From assembly GCF_003248455.1 (NCBI RefSeq), contig NZ_QFNM01000003.1, forward strand, positions 62,001 through 126,000: a DNA stretch of 64,000 nucleotides, in the 5' to 3' direction. Position numbers and translations under genes: made by a program. This stretch comes from Brevundimonas sp. (lineage in GTDB: Bacteria; Pseudomonadota; Alphaproteobacteria; Caulobacterales; Caulobacteraceae). The notes under the pieces were generated by a model, which was not told the origin of the DNA, searched no databases, and saw nothing but the letters and a program-made list of their open reading frames with translations. Shown here piece by piece: positions 1 to 8,841 of this stretch (within the stretch, counting starts at the first letter, position 1; every line of letters starts with the position of its first letter).

Positions 1-121
1 GCGGTTCATGCAGGCCCTGGCCGAACACGCCCGCGAGACCGGGCTGAAGCTGTTTCCGCAATGCAGCTACGCCGTCGCCTGGCACAAGCGGCACCCCGAC
101 TACGACGACGTGCTGGCGTAG
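1..121 (+). CDS. GNAT-family N-acetyltransferase, C-terminal end (partial)
   Basis: Only the last 39 codons are present (frame begins at base 2, TAG stop at 119-121). The encoded tail contains a CSYAVAWHKRHPDYDDVL-like ending. This resembles the C-terminus of small YidJ-type GNAT acetyltransferases, where a Pro/Cys-Ser-Tyr segment is followed by a 'RHPEY.D' end. The N-terminal acetyl-CoA binding part lies outside the window, so substrate and length cannot be judged. No gene is seen in the 138 bases that follow; the next gene runs towards it on the other strand. Confidence 0.6.
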   Translation, partial: RFMQALAEHARETGLKLFPQCSYAVAWHKRHPDYDDVLA

Positions 122-259
122 GCTGCAGCCAACCCCATCATCATCGCGGTCGCGGCGTGGATGCCGCCTTCCGGTGTCTTGCGCGGCGTCCCATCGGATG
201 GAGCGGGCGTATGGATCCTAGGCGCAAGGCCTAGATGACGGGTTCAGATCGGGGCCCCC

Positions 260-1240
260 CTAGCCCCCCGAATAGCCGCCGATGATGGGCAGGATTTCCC
301 CGGTGATGAAACTGGACATCTGGGGCGAGGCCAGGAAGACGTAGGCGGGGGCGATCTCCTCGGGCTGGGCCGGGCGTTTCATCACCGTCTTGGCGCCGAA
401 CTGTGAGACCGTCTCGGCGTCCTTGTCGGCGGGGTTCAACGGGGTCCAGACCGGGCCGGGGGCGACCACGTTCACCCGGATGCCGCGCGGCGCCAGATGC
501 GTGCCCAGCGAGCGGGCGTAGGCGTGGATGCCGCCCTTGGTCAGGGAGTAGTCCAGCAGGTCCTTGTTGCCCTGAAGCCCGGTGACGGAGCCGGTCATGA
601 CGATGGCGCCGCCGGTCTTCATGTGCGGGACCGCCGCCTTGGTCATGTTGAAATAGCCGTAGAGGTTGGTCTTCAGCGTGCGGTCGAAATGGTCGTAGGT
701 CAGGTCCTCGAAGGCGGCGACGTGCTCCTGGAAGGCGGCGTTGGGGACCAGAACGTCCAGGCGGCCGAAGGCGTCCAGCGTGGCCTTGACGGCGGCCTCG
801 GCGAAGGCGGGGTCGGACACGTCGCCCTTCAGCACCAGGGCGCGGCGGCCCTCGGCCTCGACGGCGGCCTTGGTCGTTTCGGCGTCGGCCTCCTCGTCCA
901 GATGGCAGATGACGACATCGCAGCCCTCGCGCGCGAACAGGACGGCGACCGCGCGGCCGATGCCGGAATCGGCGCCGGTGATCAGGGCGGCGAACCCGTC
1001 CAGCTTGCCGGATCCCTTCCAGAAGGGGGCGTCATAGAGGGGCGCAGGGTCCAGGGCCGCCTCGTCGCCGGGCTTGGTCTGGTGCTGTTGGGGAAAGGGC
1101 GGTTCGGGATAGGGGCGGGCGCCGGCCTGGACCGCGCCCGAGGACTCTGCGTCGCCCGAACGGGCGTCCTTGGCGTCGATGTCGCGCTGGATGGCGCGTT
1201 CGTGGTCGGCGACGGCGTCGGCGCGGGCGGTGTCGGTCAT
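260..1240 (-). CDS. SDR-family oxidoreductase (YghA/GSP39-like)
   Basis: A 326-residue short-chain dehydrogenase. The Rossmann fold starts near residue 83 with ALITGADSGIGRAVA (TGxxxGIG). An NAA-type motif (VLVPNAAFQ), a catalytic Ser in the 'MTGSVTG' strand and the YxxxK pair in DYSLTKGG follow. The C-terminus (TGEILPIIGG) is typical of the family. About 75 N-terminal residues precede the fold and include a PFPQQHQ..PG segment, as in the stress-associated YghA/general stress protein 39 branch, which reduces aldehydes or ketones with NAD(P)H. The substrate cannot be told. It is monocistronic or follows the small gene at 1306-1623, which lies 65 bases upstream on the same strand. Confidence 0.85.
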   Translation of the reverse strand: MTDTARADAVADHERAIQRDIDAKDARSGDAESSGAVQAGARPYPEPPFPQQHQTKPGDEAALDPAPLYDAPFWKGSGKLDGFAALITGADSGIGRAVAVLFAREGCDVVICHLDEEADAETTKAAVEAEGRRALVLKGDVSDPAFAEAAVKATLDAFGRLDVLVPNAAFQEHVAAFEDLTYDHFDRTLKTNLYGYFNMTKAAVPHMKTGGAIVMTGSVTGLQGNKDLLDYSLTKGGIHAYARSLGTHLAPRGIRVNVVAPGPVWTPLNPADKDAETVSQFGAKTVMKRPAQPEEIAPAYVFLASPQMSSFITGEILPIIGGYSGG

Positions 1241-1305
1241 CGAAAGCTCCTGAAGACTGGTCTTCAGAAAGCGGGCGAGGCGGACAGGCGTTCCCGTCGG
1301 GACGA

Positions 1306-1623
1306 TCAGCTGACGCGGTGGATGATGGTCCGGAGGGTTTCGGCGCGGTTGGGCAGGTCGGCCGCCAGGCGCGAGGCCAGTTCACGCGCGCCGACCGGAT
1401 AGGCGTCGCCGCCGTCGGCGATGGCCCTGGCCTTGGACGCGGCGTCCAGCAGCAGCTTCTCCAGCGCCTCGACCTCTTCCAGCGCCAGGGCGTGGGCTTC
1501 GAGCTGGAGACGCTTGACGCGCTCGGCCGTGGTCTCGGGCGCCTTCATCAGATTGTAGATTTCGGCCTCGGCCGCCACGAGCCGCAGATCGGGCTTGGCC
1601 TCGGGACCATCGGACTTGGCCAT
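1306..1623 (-). CDS. conserved hypothetical small helical protein
   Basis: A 105-residue protein, predicted almost entirely alpha-helical, rich in Ala, Leu and Glu. It has no signal peptide, Cys or recognisable catalytic motif. The central part (TTAERVKRLQLEAHALALEEVEALEKLLLDAA) has the heptad-like spacing of a helical hairpin or coiled coil. It lies upstream of the SDR gene on the same strand and could be co-transcribed. I do not recognise the family; codon use matches its neighbours, so it is probably real. Confidence 0.6.
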   Translation of the reverse strand: MAKSDGPEAKPDLRLVAAEAEIYNLMKAPETTAERVKRLQLEAHALALEEVEALEKLLLDAASKARAIADGGDAYPVGARELASRLAADLPNRAETLRTIIHRVS

Positions 1624-1700
1624 GAATCATATCTCCCCGAAAGATCAGGAGCCCAAGGTGATGCGAAGTTGCGTTCGCGTCGAGCGTGACCGTAACGGTT

Positions 1701-1722
1701 GTGGCGGCACTGTGGCCGCCAC
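1701..1722 (-). terminator. putative intrinsic terminator downstream of opgH
   Basis: Perfect 8-bp inverted repeat GTGGCGGC / GCCGCCAC with a 6-base loop, starting 13 bases after the opgH stop codon. There is no clear T tract, so termination strength is uncertain. Confidence 0.45.
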
Positions 1723-1734
1723 GCATCGGTGGAA

Positions 1735-3696
1735 CTACAGTTCCGGCGCGCGGGCCGGAACCATGGCGGGGGCGGCGACGGGCGCCAGGACGCCCCCGGC
1801 GACCGCCCGCAGCGGCGAACGGGGCGTATGCAGGACGGCCGGCGAGACGCTGACGCCGTCCTGGGCCGGCGTGACCAGGAAGCCCTTCCGGGCCAGGGCG
1901 TCGCCCGAGCGGACGCGCGAGGTCCACACGGCGATCGGCGCGGCCAGCAGCAGCGGCAGGACGATCGGGGCGAACCAGGTGGCCAGGTCGGGGCGCACGC
2001 ACAGCGGAACGATGAAGCCGACCCCGGCGATCATCTGCCAGCGCATGGCGCGCAAGGCGTCCGACCAGGCCAGGCCGTCGGCCTCGCGCTGCTGGGTCGA
2101 CCAGCCGGTGTCGTGCCCCGACAGGATCTGGATGAAGGCCTTGGTGTTGGCGACCATCAGTATGGGGGCCAGGATGGCGGACAGGGCGATCTCGGCCGCC
2201 ATGCCTCGGGCGATGGCGCGGCGGCCGCCGAAGGCGCGCAACTCAGCCGGGCGGCTGAGCACCAGGGCCGCGCCCATGAACTTGGGCCCGATCAGCAGGA
2301 TGCCCGACAGGAAGGAGGCCAGCATGAAGGGCGTGAACTGCGGGTTCAGGATGTAGAAGAAGCTGGACCAGTCCACCGGATAGAACATCTGGATGAACAG
2401 GCCGGTCATCAGCGAGGCCAGCCACAGGGGCGAGGACAGATAGGCCATGCAGCCCATCAGCAGCTGAAGGCGGCTCATCGGCGACAGGCCCTTGGCCGTG
2501 ATCAGGCCCAGGTGTTGCAGATTGCCCTGGAACCAGCGGTGGTCGCGGCGGATGAAGTCGGTGATCGAGGGCGGGGTCTCTTCCCACGATCCGTCCAGCG
2601 AGGCGGTGACGTGGACGGCCCAGCCGGCGCGGCGCATCAGGGCGGCCTCGACGACGTCATGGCTCATGATATGGCCGCCGAAGGGCTTGCGGCCCTTCAG
2701 ATGCGGCAGGCCGCAGCAGGCGGCGAAGGCGCGCGTGCGGATGATGGCGTTGTGGCCCCAATAGCTGGATTCCGAACCGGTCCAGTAGGCCAAGCCCGCC
2801 GCGGCGACGCGGCCGTACAGGCGCACCGAATATTGGGACACGCGCGCGAAGATGGTGCGGGCCTTGATGATGACCGGGGCTGTCTGGATCAGGCCGACGC
2901 CCGGATTGCGCTCCATGGCGTCCACCATGCGCAGCAGGGTCTCGCCGGCCATGGTGCTGTCGGCGTCCAGAACGATCATGTTCTCGTAGGCGCCGCCGAA
3001 ACGGCGGACCCATTCGGCGAGATTGCCGGCCTTGCGCTCGGCGTTGTCGGTGCGGCGGCGGTAGTAGGCCTTGGAGTTGGCGGCGAGGCGGAAGGCCTGG
3101 AAGGCCGAACGCTCGGACGCGGCGGCCTCGTCCTTGGTCGAGTCGCTGAGCACGAAGATGTCGAAGGCCGAGGACACCCCGAGACGGGCCAGCGCCTGGT
3201 CGATCATGCCAAGGCGCGCGAAGGAGGCGCGGGCGTCCTCGTTGTACAGCGGCATCAGCAGGGCCGTGCGCGTGCGCGGCGTCGCCGGATGGGGCGAGAA
3301 GGCCAGATCCTGCTGGTCCTTGCCGCGCATCATGACGAACAGGCCCATCAGGCCGCTGACGAACCAGCAGGAGATGGCGGTGATCAGCACCATGAACAGG
3401 CTGAAGGCCACGATCTCGGTCCCGTCCCACCCCTTGCGGGCGTACAGGTAGAAGGGGGTGATGGCCGACAGGCCGGTCAGGACCGCCGTGCCCGCCAGCA
3501 GCGCCAGGCGACGCAGGGCCACCGTGCGCGGCGAGGTCGCGGGCGTCCGTTCGGCCACGGCCTCGGGCGCGGTCAGCGACTGAACCGGCATGGCCAGGGG
3601 CGCCGCGTCGGGCAGCCAGGACCAGGACGGCCCGTGGCCCGTTTCGATCGTCTCGATGTCAGCCTGTTCGACAGGCCGGATCGCCAGCTTGTTCAT
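1735..3696 (-). CDS. opgH: glucans biosynthesis glucosyltransferase OpgH/MdoH
   Basis: A 653-residue inner-membrane family 2 glycosyltransferase. It polymerises UDP-glucose into the beta-glucan backbone of osmoregulated periplasmic glucans. The GT-A domain (about residues 130-370) shows FVLSDSTKDE, the DxD-type metal site in MIVLDADSTM, the acceptor region SHDVVEAALMRR and the RRDHRW (Q/RxxRW) signature. Two hydrophobic segments precede it (about 65-120) and several follow (420-600), consistent with the OpgH topology. It is shorter than the E. coli protein (about 850 aa), as is usual in alphaproteobacteria. Upstream by 151 bases on the same strand lies an acyltransferase that may decorate the glucan. 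Confidence 0.92.
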   Translation of the reverse strand: MNKLAIRPVEQADIETIETGHGPSWSWLPDAAPLAMPVQSLTAPEAVAERTPATSPRTVALRRLALLAGTAVLTGLSAITPFYLYARKGWDGTEIVAFSLFMVLITAISCWFVSGLMGLFVMMRGKDQQDLAFSPHPATPRTRTALLMPLYNEDARASFARLGMIDQALARLGVSSAFDIFVLSDSTKDEAAASERSAFQAFRLAANSKAYYRRRTDNAERKAGNLAEWVRRFGGAYENMIVLDADSTMAGETLLRMVDAMERNPGVGLIQTAPVIIKARTIFARVSQYSVRLYGRVAAAGLAYWTGSESSYWGHNAIIRTRAFAACCGLPHLKGRKPFGGHIMSHDVVEAALMRRAGWAVHVTASLDGSWEETPPSITDFIRRDHRWFQGNLQHLGLITAKGLSPMSRLQLLMGCMAYLSSPLWLASLMTGLFIQMFYPVDWSSFFYILNPQFTPFMLASFLSGILLIGPKFMGAALVLSRPAELRAFGGRRAIARGMAAEIALSAILAPILMVANTKAFIQILSGHDTGWSTQQREADGLAWSDALRAMRWQMIAGVGFIVPLCVRPDLATWFAPIVLPLLLAAPIAVWTSRVRSGDALARKGFLVTPAQDGVSVSPAVLHTPRSPLRAVAGGVLAPVAAPAMVPARAPEL

Positions 3697-3847
3697 GCCG
3701 CTCTGGACGCCCCCGTGTTGACCGACCGTCTTTCCGAAGGCAGGAAAGGCGCGGAGTGCTGCGCTGCAACACGTTCCCCATACTCGATCACATTCGCGCG
3801 ATTTTCAATCACGCAATGTTGATACCGGCGATTATTTTCAGGATTTC

Positions 3848-5731
3848 CTAGGCCGGCACGTCCAAGACGGCCGAAGCCGGGCGGGGCGGCGGCGACTCTG
3901 TGGCGTGAGCCAGCAGTTTACGGTCCAGAACCCAGGCCGCAACCCCGACCCAGCCCACCAGGACGAGGGCGTAGAGCCGTTCCCACCAGCCGACGTTGGC
4001 GTCGTTGACCGCACCCGGCAGGACCAGGTGTTTGGTCAGGACCGTCAGCACGGCCATGACCACGAAGGTCGCCGCCAGAAAGACCTTCAGCCGGGGCATG
4101 TCGCGCCGACGGTGCAGTCCCCACAGAAGAAGCAGCGGCGCCAGTTGGATGCCCAGGGCCAGATTGATCACCATGTGGCGCGGATCGGGCCAGGGATAGA
4201 GGGTCGATCCCGCCATGCCCGTCCCCGCCAGAACGAAGACGACGACGATCACCCAGCCGGCGACGCGCGCGCCGGTCAGGGCGTAGACGGCCAGGCCGAA
4301 GCCGATCCCCCCCAGGCCCGCCATGATCCCGGCGACGAAGACCCCGCCGTTGAAGATGATCGGGGCGCTGGCCGAGGCGCCGCCCAGTTCGCTGAGATAC
4401 TGGGTGGCGTTGTCGAAGCCGGGATAGGCGGCGATGGCGGCGGCGACCACCGTCAGGGCCAGCAGCGGCGCCGCCACCCCCACGCCCAGCAGGCGGCGGC
4501 GACGGTGGTACCTCTGGGTCGGCCTCAGCAAGGCCTTCAGGTCCAGCGGCCAGGGCCGGCCGTCCAGCGGCTTCAGCCCCCACAGCGGCCGGATGGCGGG
4601 GATGCGGCGCACCACCTCATAGACCGCAAGACTGCCCAGAAAGGTGACGGCGACCAGGAACAAGGCTTCCAGCCAGGCAGGCAGGGCGGCGGGGCGGACG
4701 ATCCAGACGGCGGCGACCAGGATGGTCTGATGCGCCAGATAAAGCGGGAAGGTGGCCTGGGTCAGATAGTTCAGCACCGGCCCGCCCCGCGCCCGCAGAT
4801 GCCGCGAGCCGAAGCCCAGGATGGCGACGATGGTCGCCCATTGGTCGACGCCGTAGACGACGGCCTTGGGTATGCCCCAGAAGGCCCGCCCGCCCGGATG
4901 CCAGACCTGGACCATCATGACCGGCAGGGCGACGGCGGCCAGGCCCAGGGCGAGCCAGCGATACCGCTCCATGTCCCGCCAAAGGCTTTCGCGGCCCACG
5001 ATGGAAAAGCCGAAGACGAAGGCGGCCAGGGACAGGGCGTGATTGTACCAGTCCCAGTGCAGGACGTTGGTGATGCCGAACCACGGAAACAGTCCGATGC
5101 GGATGGCGATCAGATAGAGGATCGGCAGGACCAGCAGGCGCGGCCCGGCAAGGTTTTTCTGGAGCCAGTCCCCCAGCCGGTCGATCAGGCCGGGCCGGCG
5201 CCACAGCAGGATGGTCACGGCGCTGTAGGCGGCGATATAGACGATGAACCACAGGTGATTGACCGGCACCCCGTCGGCCAGGCCGCCGAGGCTGAACTCG
5301 CGCCCCATCCAGGCCAGATAGCCGGACAGCCCGTTCGGCCAGCCGCCCTTGTCCATGGCCTCGATCCACGACTGGATCGGCACCAGGACCACCGCCCCGA
5401 ACAGCAGGGGCGGAACCAGCCGCTCGAAGCGGGCGCGGGCCACCTGGCGCGGGGTGCGGCGCAGGGTCATGAAGCGCAAGGCCGCGCCCGACACCAGAAA
5501 CAGCAGCGTCAGCCGCCAGGGATTGGTGATCAGGATCGCCTCGCGCATCCACGCGAAGGTGTGGGCGCTGTGGATGTGCCAGTCATAGACGCCGTAAACC
5601 AGGCCGACGTGATACAGGATCAGCAGGCAAAAGGCGCCGACGCGGATCCAGTCGAGATCGTAACGGCGCTGGGTCGAGGAGGCGGACGGGTTCACGGCCG
5701 CGTCTATGATCCCGCCCGAACGGTCAGGCAA
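3848..5731 (-). CDS. acyltransferase 3 family protein fused to DUF998-like membrane domain
   Basis: A 627-residue polytopic membrane protein. Residues about 20-375 form an Acyl_transf_3 domain: YDLDWIRVGAFCLLILYHVG at the start, an FLVSGAALRF segment and the NHLWFIVY motif, close to the OpgC/MdoC branch that adds succinyl groups to periplasmic glucans. Residues about 405-610 form a second multi-helix unit (YPGFDNATQYLSELGG, NGGVFVAG, GSTLYPWPD, RRRDMPRLKV) with the pattern of DUF998. The two units are joined by a basic linker (QRYHRRRRLLGVG). The gene precedes opgH, so glucan decoration is the likely role; the function of the C-terminal half is unknown. Confidence 0.75.
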   Translation of the reverse strand: MPDRSGGIIDAAVNPSASSTQRRYDLDWIRVGAFCLLILYHVGLVYGVYDWHIHSAHTFAWMREAILITNPWRLTLLFLVSGAALRFMTLRRTPRQVARARFERLVPPLLFGAVVLVPIQSWIEAMDKGGWPNGLSGYLAWMGREFSLGGLADGVPVNHLWFIVYIAAYSAVTILLWRRPGLIDRLGDWLQKNLAGPRLLVLPILYLIAIRIGLFPWFGITNVLHWDWYNHALSLAAFVFGFSIVGRESLWRDMERYRWLALGLAAVALPVMMVQVWHPGGRAFWGIPKAVVYGVDQWATIVAILGFGSRHLRARGGPVLNYLTQATFPLYLAHQTILVAAVWIVRPAALPAWLEALFLVAVTFLGSLAVYEVVRRIPAIRPLWGLKPLDGRPWPLDLKALLRPTQRYHRRRRLLGVGVAAPLLALTVVAAAIAAYPGFDNATQYLSELGGASASAPIIFNGGVFVAGIMAGLGGIGFGLAVYALTGARVAGWVIVVVFVLAGTGMAGSTLYPWPDPRHMVINLALGIQLAPLLLLWGLHRRRDMPRLKVFLAATFVVMAVLTVLTKHLVLPGAVNDANVGWWERLYALVLVGWVGVAAWVLDRKLLAHATESPPPRPASAVLDVPA

Positions 5732-5773
5732 GACGACGGATGGTCTCGGGGGACGCGAGCGGCGGGAAGGCGT

Positions 5774-6073
5774 TCAGGCAGCGGCCAGCGGACGAACCCG
5801 GATATCCTGTTCATGGGCGCGGGCCTTGGACAGATCGTGGCGGGCCTGCATCCGCATCAGGGTGTCGGCGCTGACGCCGAACAGTTTCTCGAAACGGATC
5901 GCCATTTCGGCGGAAACGCCCGATCGGCCGTTCAGCAGGCTGCTGGCGGCCTGGCGAGTGACGCCCAGGGCCTCGGCCAGGGCGGTGACGCCAAGTCCCT
6001 TGGGCGTCACGATTTCATCGCGCAACCAAGGACCGGGGTGAACGGCGAAGGTCTGATGAAGACGAATGGCCAT
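5774..6073 (-). CDS. higA: HigA-family addiction module antitoxin
   Basis: A 99-residue Xre/HigA antitoxin. The start VHPGPWLRDEIVTPKGLGVTALAEALG is diagnostic for the family. A helix-turn-helix follows (ALGVTRQAASSLLNG) with the conserved segment SAEMAIRFEKLFGVSADTLMRMQ. The ATG at 6071-6073 is preferred over longer in-frame starts because it overlaps the toxin stop by one base (TGATG), giving translational coupling. Expected role: bind and neutralise HigB and repress the operon. Confidence 0.9.
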   Translation of the reverse strand: MAIRLHQTFAVHPGPWLRDEIVTPKGLGVTALAEALGVTRQAASSLLNGRSGVSAEMAIRFEKLFGVSADTLMRMQARHDLSKARAHEQDIRVRPLAAA

Positions 6074-6360
6074 CAGTGATAATCCTCCAAATCCATATCC
6101 TCGATCTCGAGGGACGAGGTGACGCGAAAGGTCAGCCGCCAGTTGCGTGTCAGGGTCAGCGCCCAGACGCCCGCGCGGTCGCCAGTCAGCCGATGCGCGC
6201 CGAAATTCGGCGGAATCAGCAACTCGTCTTCCGTGGCGATGGCGTCGACATAGGCCAGAATATTGGTCAGACGCCCGGGGAGGGCGGCCGGCAGGCCCTT
6301 GGTCCGGCCTGTTTCGGCGAACTGGCGCAACGCCTTGTGCCTGATGCTGGCGATCTCCAC
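6073..6360 (-). CDS. higB: HigB-family (RelE superfamily) toxin
   Basis: A 95-residue ribosome-dependent mRNA interferase of the plasmid-killer/HigB type. Features seen: IRHKALRQFAETG near the N-terminus, LPGRLTNILAYVDAI, the PNFGAHRLTGDRAGVWALTLTRNWRLTFR core and the acidic end DLEDYH. Toxin precedes antitoxin, the usual reversed order of hig modules, and the cistrons overlap by one base. All family-typical residues (R, N-W-R-L-TF) are present, so the toxin is probably intact. Confidence 0.9.
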   Translation of the reverse strand: MEIASIRHKALRQFAETGRTKGLPAALPGRLTNILAYVDAIATEDELLIPPNFGAHRLTGDRAGVWALTLTRNWRLTFRVTSSLEIEDMDLEDYH

Positions 6361-6431
6361 CGGCCCAGTGTCGCGTCAAGAATGACAAGTGTCAAGCGAC
6401 GGTTTACGTATCTGGGTCGCGAGATCGAAAA

Positions 6432-7754
6432 TCACACCGTCTCGGCCACGCCCAGCGCCTTCAGGGTCGTGGCGATGGAGGCGTCCTGTTCGGTGCGGTA
6501 CAGGGCCATTTCGTCCAAGACGGGGCGGCCCAGGGCGGTTTCGAAGGCGGCGCGGGCGGGATCGGCGGCGTAGGCGCTCTGGCGGGCCTCGGCACCCAGG
6601 TTGGACTGGAAGATGCCGGCGGCGCTGACGGGCAGGAAATCCTCGTAGGTGATCGGTTCGGCGACGACATGGCCCCGGGCGATCAGGGCGTCCAGATCGG
6701 CGGTCTCGACCCGCATCGCCAGACCCTGGGGCGTCGCGCGATAGCGGAACCAGGCCAGTTCGCCTCGGCGCAGCGCGTCCCAGTCGTCGGGCAGGGCCGA
6801 GAAGTCGCCCGTCGCCAGGGCCTGGTCGTAGAGAGCGCGGCCGGCGGGCGTCAGGGCGCAGCCGCGCTGCTCGATCTCGCCGAAGCGGGCGGTGTGGGTC
6901 CCGGCGGTGGTCCCGTCCTCGCCCGGGAAGGCGATGGCTTCCTCCAGCGCCTTGAAACTTGTCTGGCGCAACAGGATGGGGCAGGCGCGGGCGGGCGGCC
7001 CCTCTATGGTTTCCTTGGGCGTGATGCCGCGCGCGGGCATGGCCGCCTGGGCCGCGTCGATGTCCAGGGTGCGCGGCGTCAGATGGTTGATGTGCGGCCC
7101 CTTGAAGCTGACCACGTCGGCGATCAGACGGTGGGCGGCGACCAGGCGGTCGTAGGTCGCCGCGCTGACCGTGGCTTCCGCGTGCCAGCGGAAGGTTTCC
7201 AACAGTTCGGCGACGAAGCGGTCGGCCTGATCCTCGTCCAGCCCGCCCTGGGCCTCGGCCGTCGCGATCAGATCGCGGGCTGCGGCGGTGAAGATGTCGC
7301 GTCGGGCCAGGGTTTCGGCCGCCTCGGCCCGCAGCGCCTCGTCCTCGATCAGCTCCAGCCGCAGCAGGGAGCAGAAGACCCGGAACGGATTGCGCGCCAG
7401 GGCCGCCGGATCGACCGGGCGGAAGGCGGTGGAATGGACCGGCACGCCGGCCGGGGCCAGGTTGTAGTAGCTGACGGGCGCCATCCCCATGACGGCGAAG
7501 GCGCGGGCGATGGTCGCCAGTTCCTCCGCCGCGCCGACGCGGATGGCGCCGTGGCGCTCCTCCGACAGCCGGGCCAGTTCCCCCGACGCCGCCAGCCGGT
7601 CCGCTCGGGCCGCATCCACCTTCAACACCTGCGCATTGATGTCGGCCACCAGGGTCAGCAGGTCGCCGTATTGCGGCACCTCGGCCCGGTACATGGCGGA
7701 CAGGGCGGCCGAGAACCGGCTGCGGATCTCGTCAGGATGGACGAAGGCGGACAT
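6432..7754 (-). CDS. hglS: 2-oxoadipate dioxygenase/decarboxylase family protein (DUF1338, HglS/YdcJ)
   Basis: A 440-residue DUF1338 (VOC-fold) Fe(II) enzyme. Characterised members convert 2-oxoadipate to D-2-hydroxyglutarate in lysine catabolism. The likely metal ligands are visible: His in LSEERHGAIRVG, His in GPHINHLTPRTLDID, and Glu in ARFGEIEQRG. The family segments YYNLAPAGVPVHSTAFRP and RVFCSLLRLELI are also present. I chose the ATG at 7752-7754 because it has GGGAG just upstream; a longer frame reaches 7859 but lacks a ribosome site. No other lysine-degradation gene is adjacent, so the substrate is inferred from family only. Confidence 0.85.
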   Translation of the reverse strand: MSAFVHPDEIRSRFSAALSAMYRAEVPQYGDLLTLVADINAQVLKVDAARADRLAASGELARLSEERHGAIRVGAAEELATIARAFAVMGMAPVSYYNLAPAGVPVHSTAFRPVDPAALARNPFRVFCSLLRLELIEDEALRAEAAETLARRDIFTAAARDLIATAEAQGGLDEDQADRFVAELLETFRWHAEATVSAATYDRLVAAHRLIADVVSFKGPHINHLTPRTLDIDAAQAAMPARGITPKETIEGPPARACPILLRQTSFKALEEAIAFPGEDGTTAGTHTARFGEIEQRGCALTPAGRALYDQALATGDFSALPDDWDALRRGELAWFRYRATPQGLAMRVETADLDALIARGHVVAEPITYEDFLPVSAAGIFQSNLGAEARQSAYAADPARAAFETALGRPVLDEMALYRTEQDASIATTLKALGVAETV

Positions 7755-7828
7755 GGCTGCTCCCGATTTTTCGTCGGTCATAGGCCGACGCAGCCGCGTG
7801 CGAAAGCCGGCGGCCGCGCATCCGGGCT

Positions 7829-8479
7829 TCAGGCCGCGACGCCCACGCCGATAGGGCAAACCACGCCCGTTCCGCCGATGCCGCAGTATCCGGCCGGATT
7901 CTTGGCCAGATATCCCTGGTGATAGCCCTCGGCGTAGAAGTACTCGCCGGCTGGCGCGATCTCGGTGGTGATGGTCCCGCGCCCGGCCTGGGTCAGGGCG
8001 GCCTGATAGGCGTCGCGCGATCTTTCCGCCTCGGCCTGCTGTTCGGCGTTCAGCGTATAGATGGCCGAGCGGTAGGTGGTGCCTACGTCGTTACCCTGGC
8101 GCATCCCCTGCGTCGGGTCGTGGTTCTCCCAGAAGATCTTCAGCAGTTCGGCGTAGGTGACGACGGACGGGTCGAACACCACCTTGACCACCTCCGTATG
8201 GCCGGTGCGGCCCGTGCAGGTCTCCTCATAGGTCGGATTGGGCGTGATCCCGCCGGAATAGCCGGCCGACGTGACCCACACGCCCGGCGTCTGCCAGAAG
8301 ATGCGCTCCACCCCCCAGAAACAGCCCATGCCGAAGATGGCCGTCTGGAACCCCTCGGGATAGGGGCCTTTCAGCGGATTCCCGCTGACGAAATGGGTCG
8401 CGTCGGTGGCCAGCGGCTCGGCGCGGCCAGGCAGGGCAGTCTCGGGCGTGGGCAGTTCGGCGCTTTTCTTGAACAGCAT
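7829..8479 (-). CDS. msrA: peptide-methionine (S)-S-oxide reductase MsrA
   Basis: A 216-residue MsrA, which reduces methionine-S-sulfoxide in proteins. The catalytic GCFWG motif (FGMGCFWGVERIFW), GYSGG, the HTEVVKVVFDP strand and FWENHDPTQGMRQGNDVGTTYRS are all intact. A GYCGIGGTGVVC tail supplies a recycling Cys. The ATG at 8477-8479 (MLFKKSAE) has GAGGG nine bases upstream and is preferred to an upstream ATG at 8518 without a ribosome site. It ends 74 bases from the hglS start and begins close to the tRNA-Ser gene, which lies on the opposite strand. Confidence 0.92.
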   Translation of the reverse strand: MLFKKSAELPTPETALPGRAEPLATDATHFVSGNPLKGPYPEGFQTAIFGMGCFWGVERIFWQTPGVWVTSAGYSGGITPNPTYEETCTGRTGHTEVVKVVFDPSVVTYAELLKIFWENHDPTQGMRQGNDVGTTYRSAIYTLNAEQQAEAERSRDAYQAALTQAGRGTITTEIAPAGEYFYAEGYHQGYLAKNPAGYCGIGGTGVVCPIGVGVAA

Positions 8480-8619
8480 TTTGCGGATCCCTCGTCGGAA
8501 AATGGCTTTGATCGCCATATGGGGACGCGACAGGCGCTTGCCGAGGGGGCGAGGGTGTTCTATCAGGCCCGCCTCCCGCCGGATCGACCTCCGGCGGCGC
8601 GCACGAACTGGCGTGAAAC

Positions 8620-8709
8620 GGACAGGTGGCGGAGTGGTCGATCGCGCACGCTTGGAAAGCGTGTGTAGGTGAAAGCCTACCGAGGGTTCGAATCCCTCTC
8701 TGTCCGCCA
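8620..8709 (+). tRNA. tRNA-Ser (anticodon GGA)
   Basis: A 90-base class II tRNA with encoded CCA. The acceptor stem GGACAGG pairs with the 3' strand ending TGTCC. The anticodon stem CACGC/GCGTG encloses TTGGAAA, giving anticodon GGA at 8654-8656. A long variable arm (GTAGGTGAAAGCCTAC) is typical of tRNA-Ser, followed by the T-loop GTTCGAATC. It is directly followed by an integrase gene pointing away, so its 3' end is the probable attachment site of the adjacent element and remains intact. Confidence 0.96.
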
Positions 8710-8811
8710 CACCTACGCCCTCCAATGTCACCGCTTGCCAACCCAACGCCCCGTTGCGCAAGGATTTGCGCCTCAAGCCCGTCATCGCTGGACGGGACGC
8801 GAACTGCTCAT

Positions 8812-8841
8812 CTTAGGGCGGGACTTAGGGCGAGCTTAGGG
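8812..8841. repeat. three direct CTTAGGG repeats, possible integrase arm sites
   Basis: CTTAGGG begins at 8812, 8824 and 8835, so the copies are spaced 12 and 11 bases apart, about one helical turn. The array lies between the tRNA 3' end and the integrase start, where arm-type integrase or excisionase sites usually sit. Its role is inferred from position only. Confidence 0.45.

Noticed and set aside
1699..3822. A 707-codon open frame on the plus strand opposite opgH
   Set aside because: It is Gln/Gly/Arg/His-rich low-complexity sequence mirroring the codon pattern of opgH. GC-rich genes regularly leave such antisense frames open.
3697..3847. sigma-70-type promoter (TTGAAA...TATGGG) ahead of opgH
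   Set aside because: The spacing is 20 bases, too long for a confident call.
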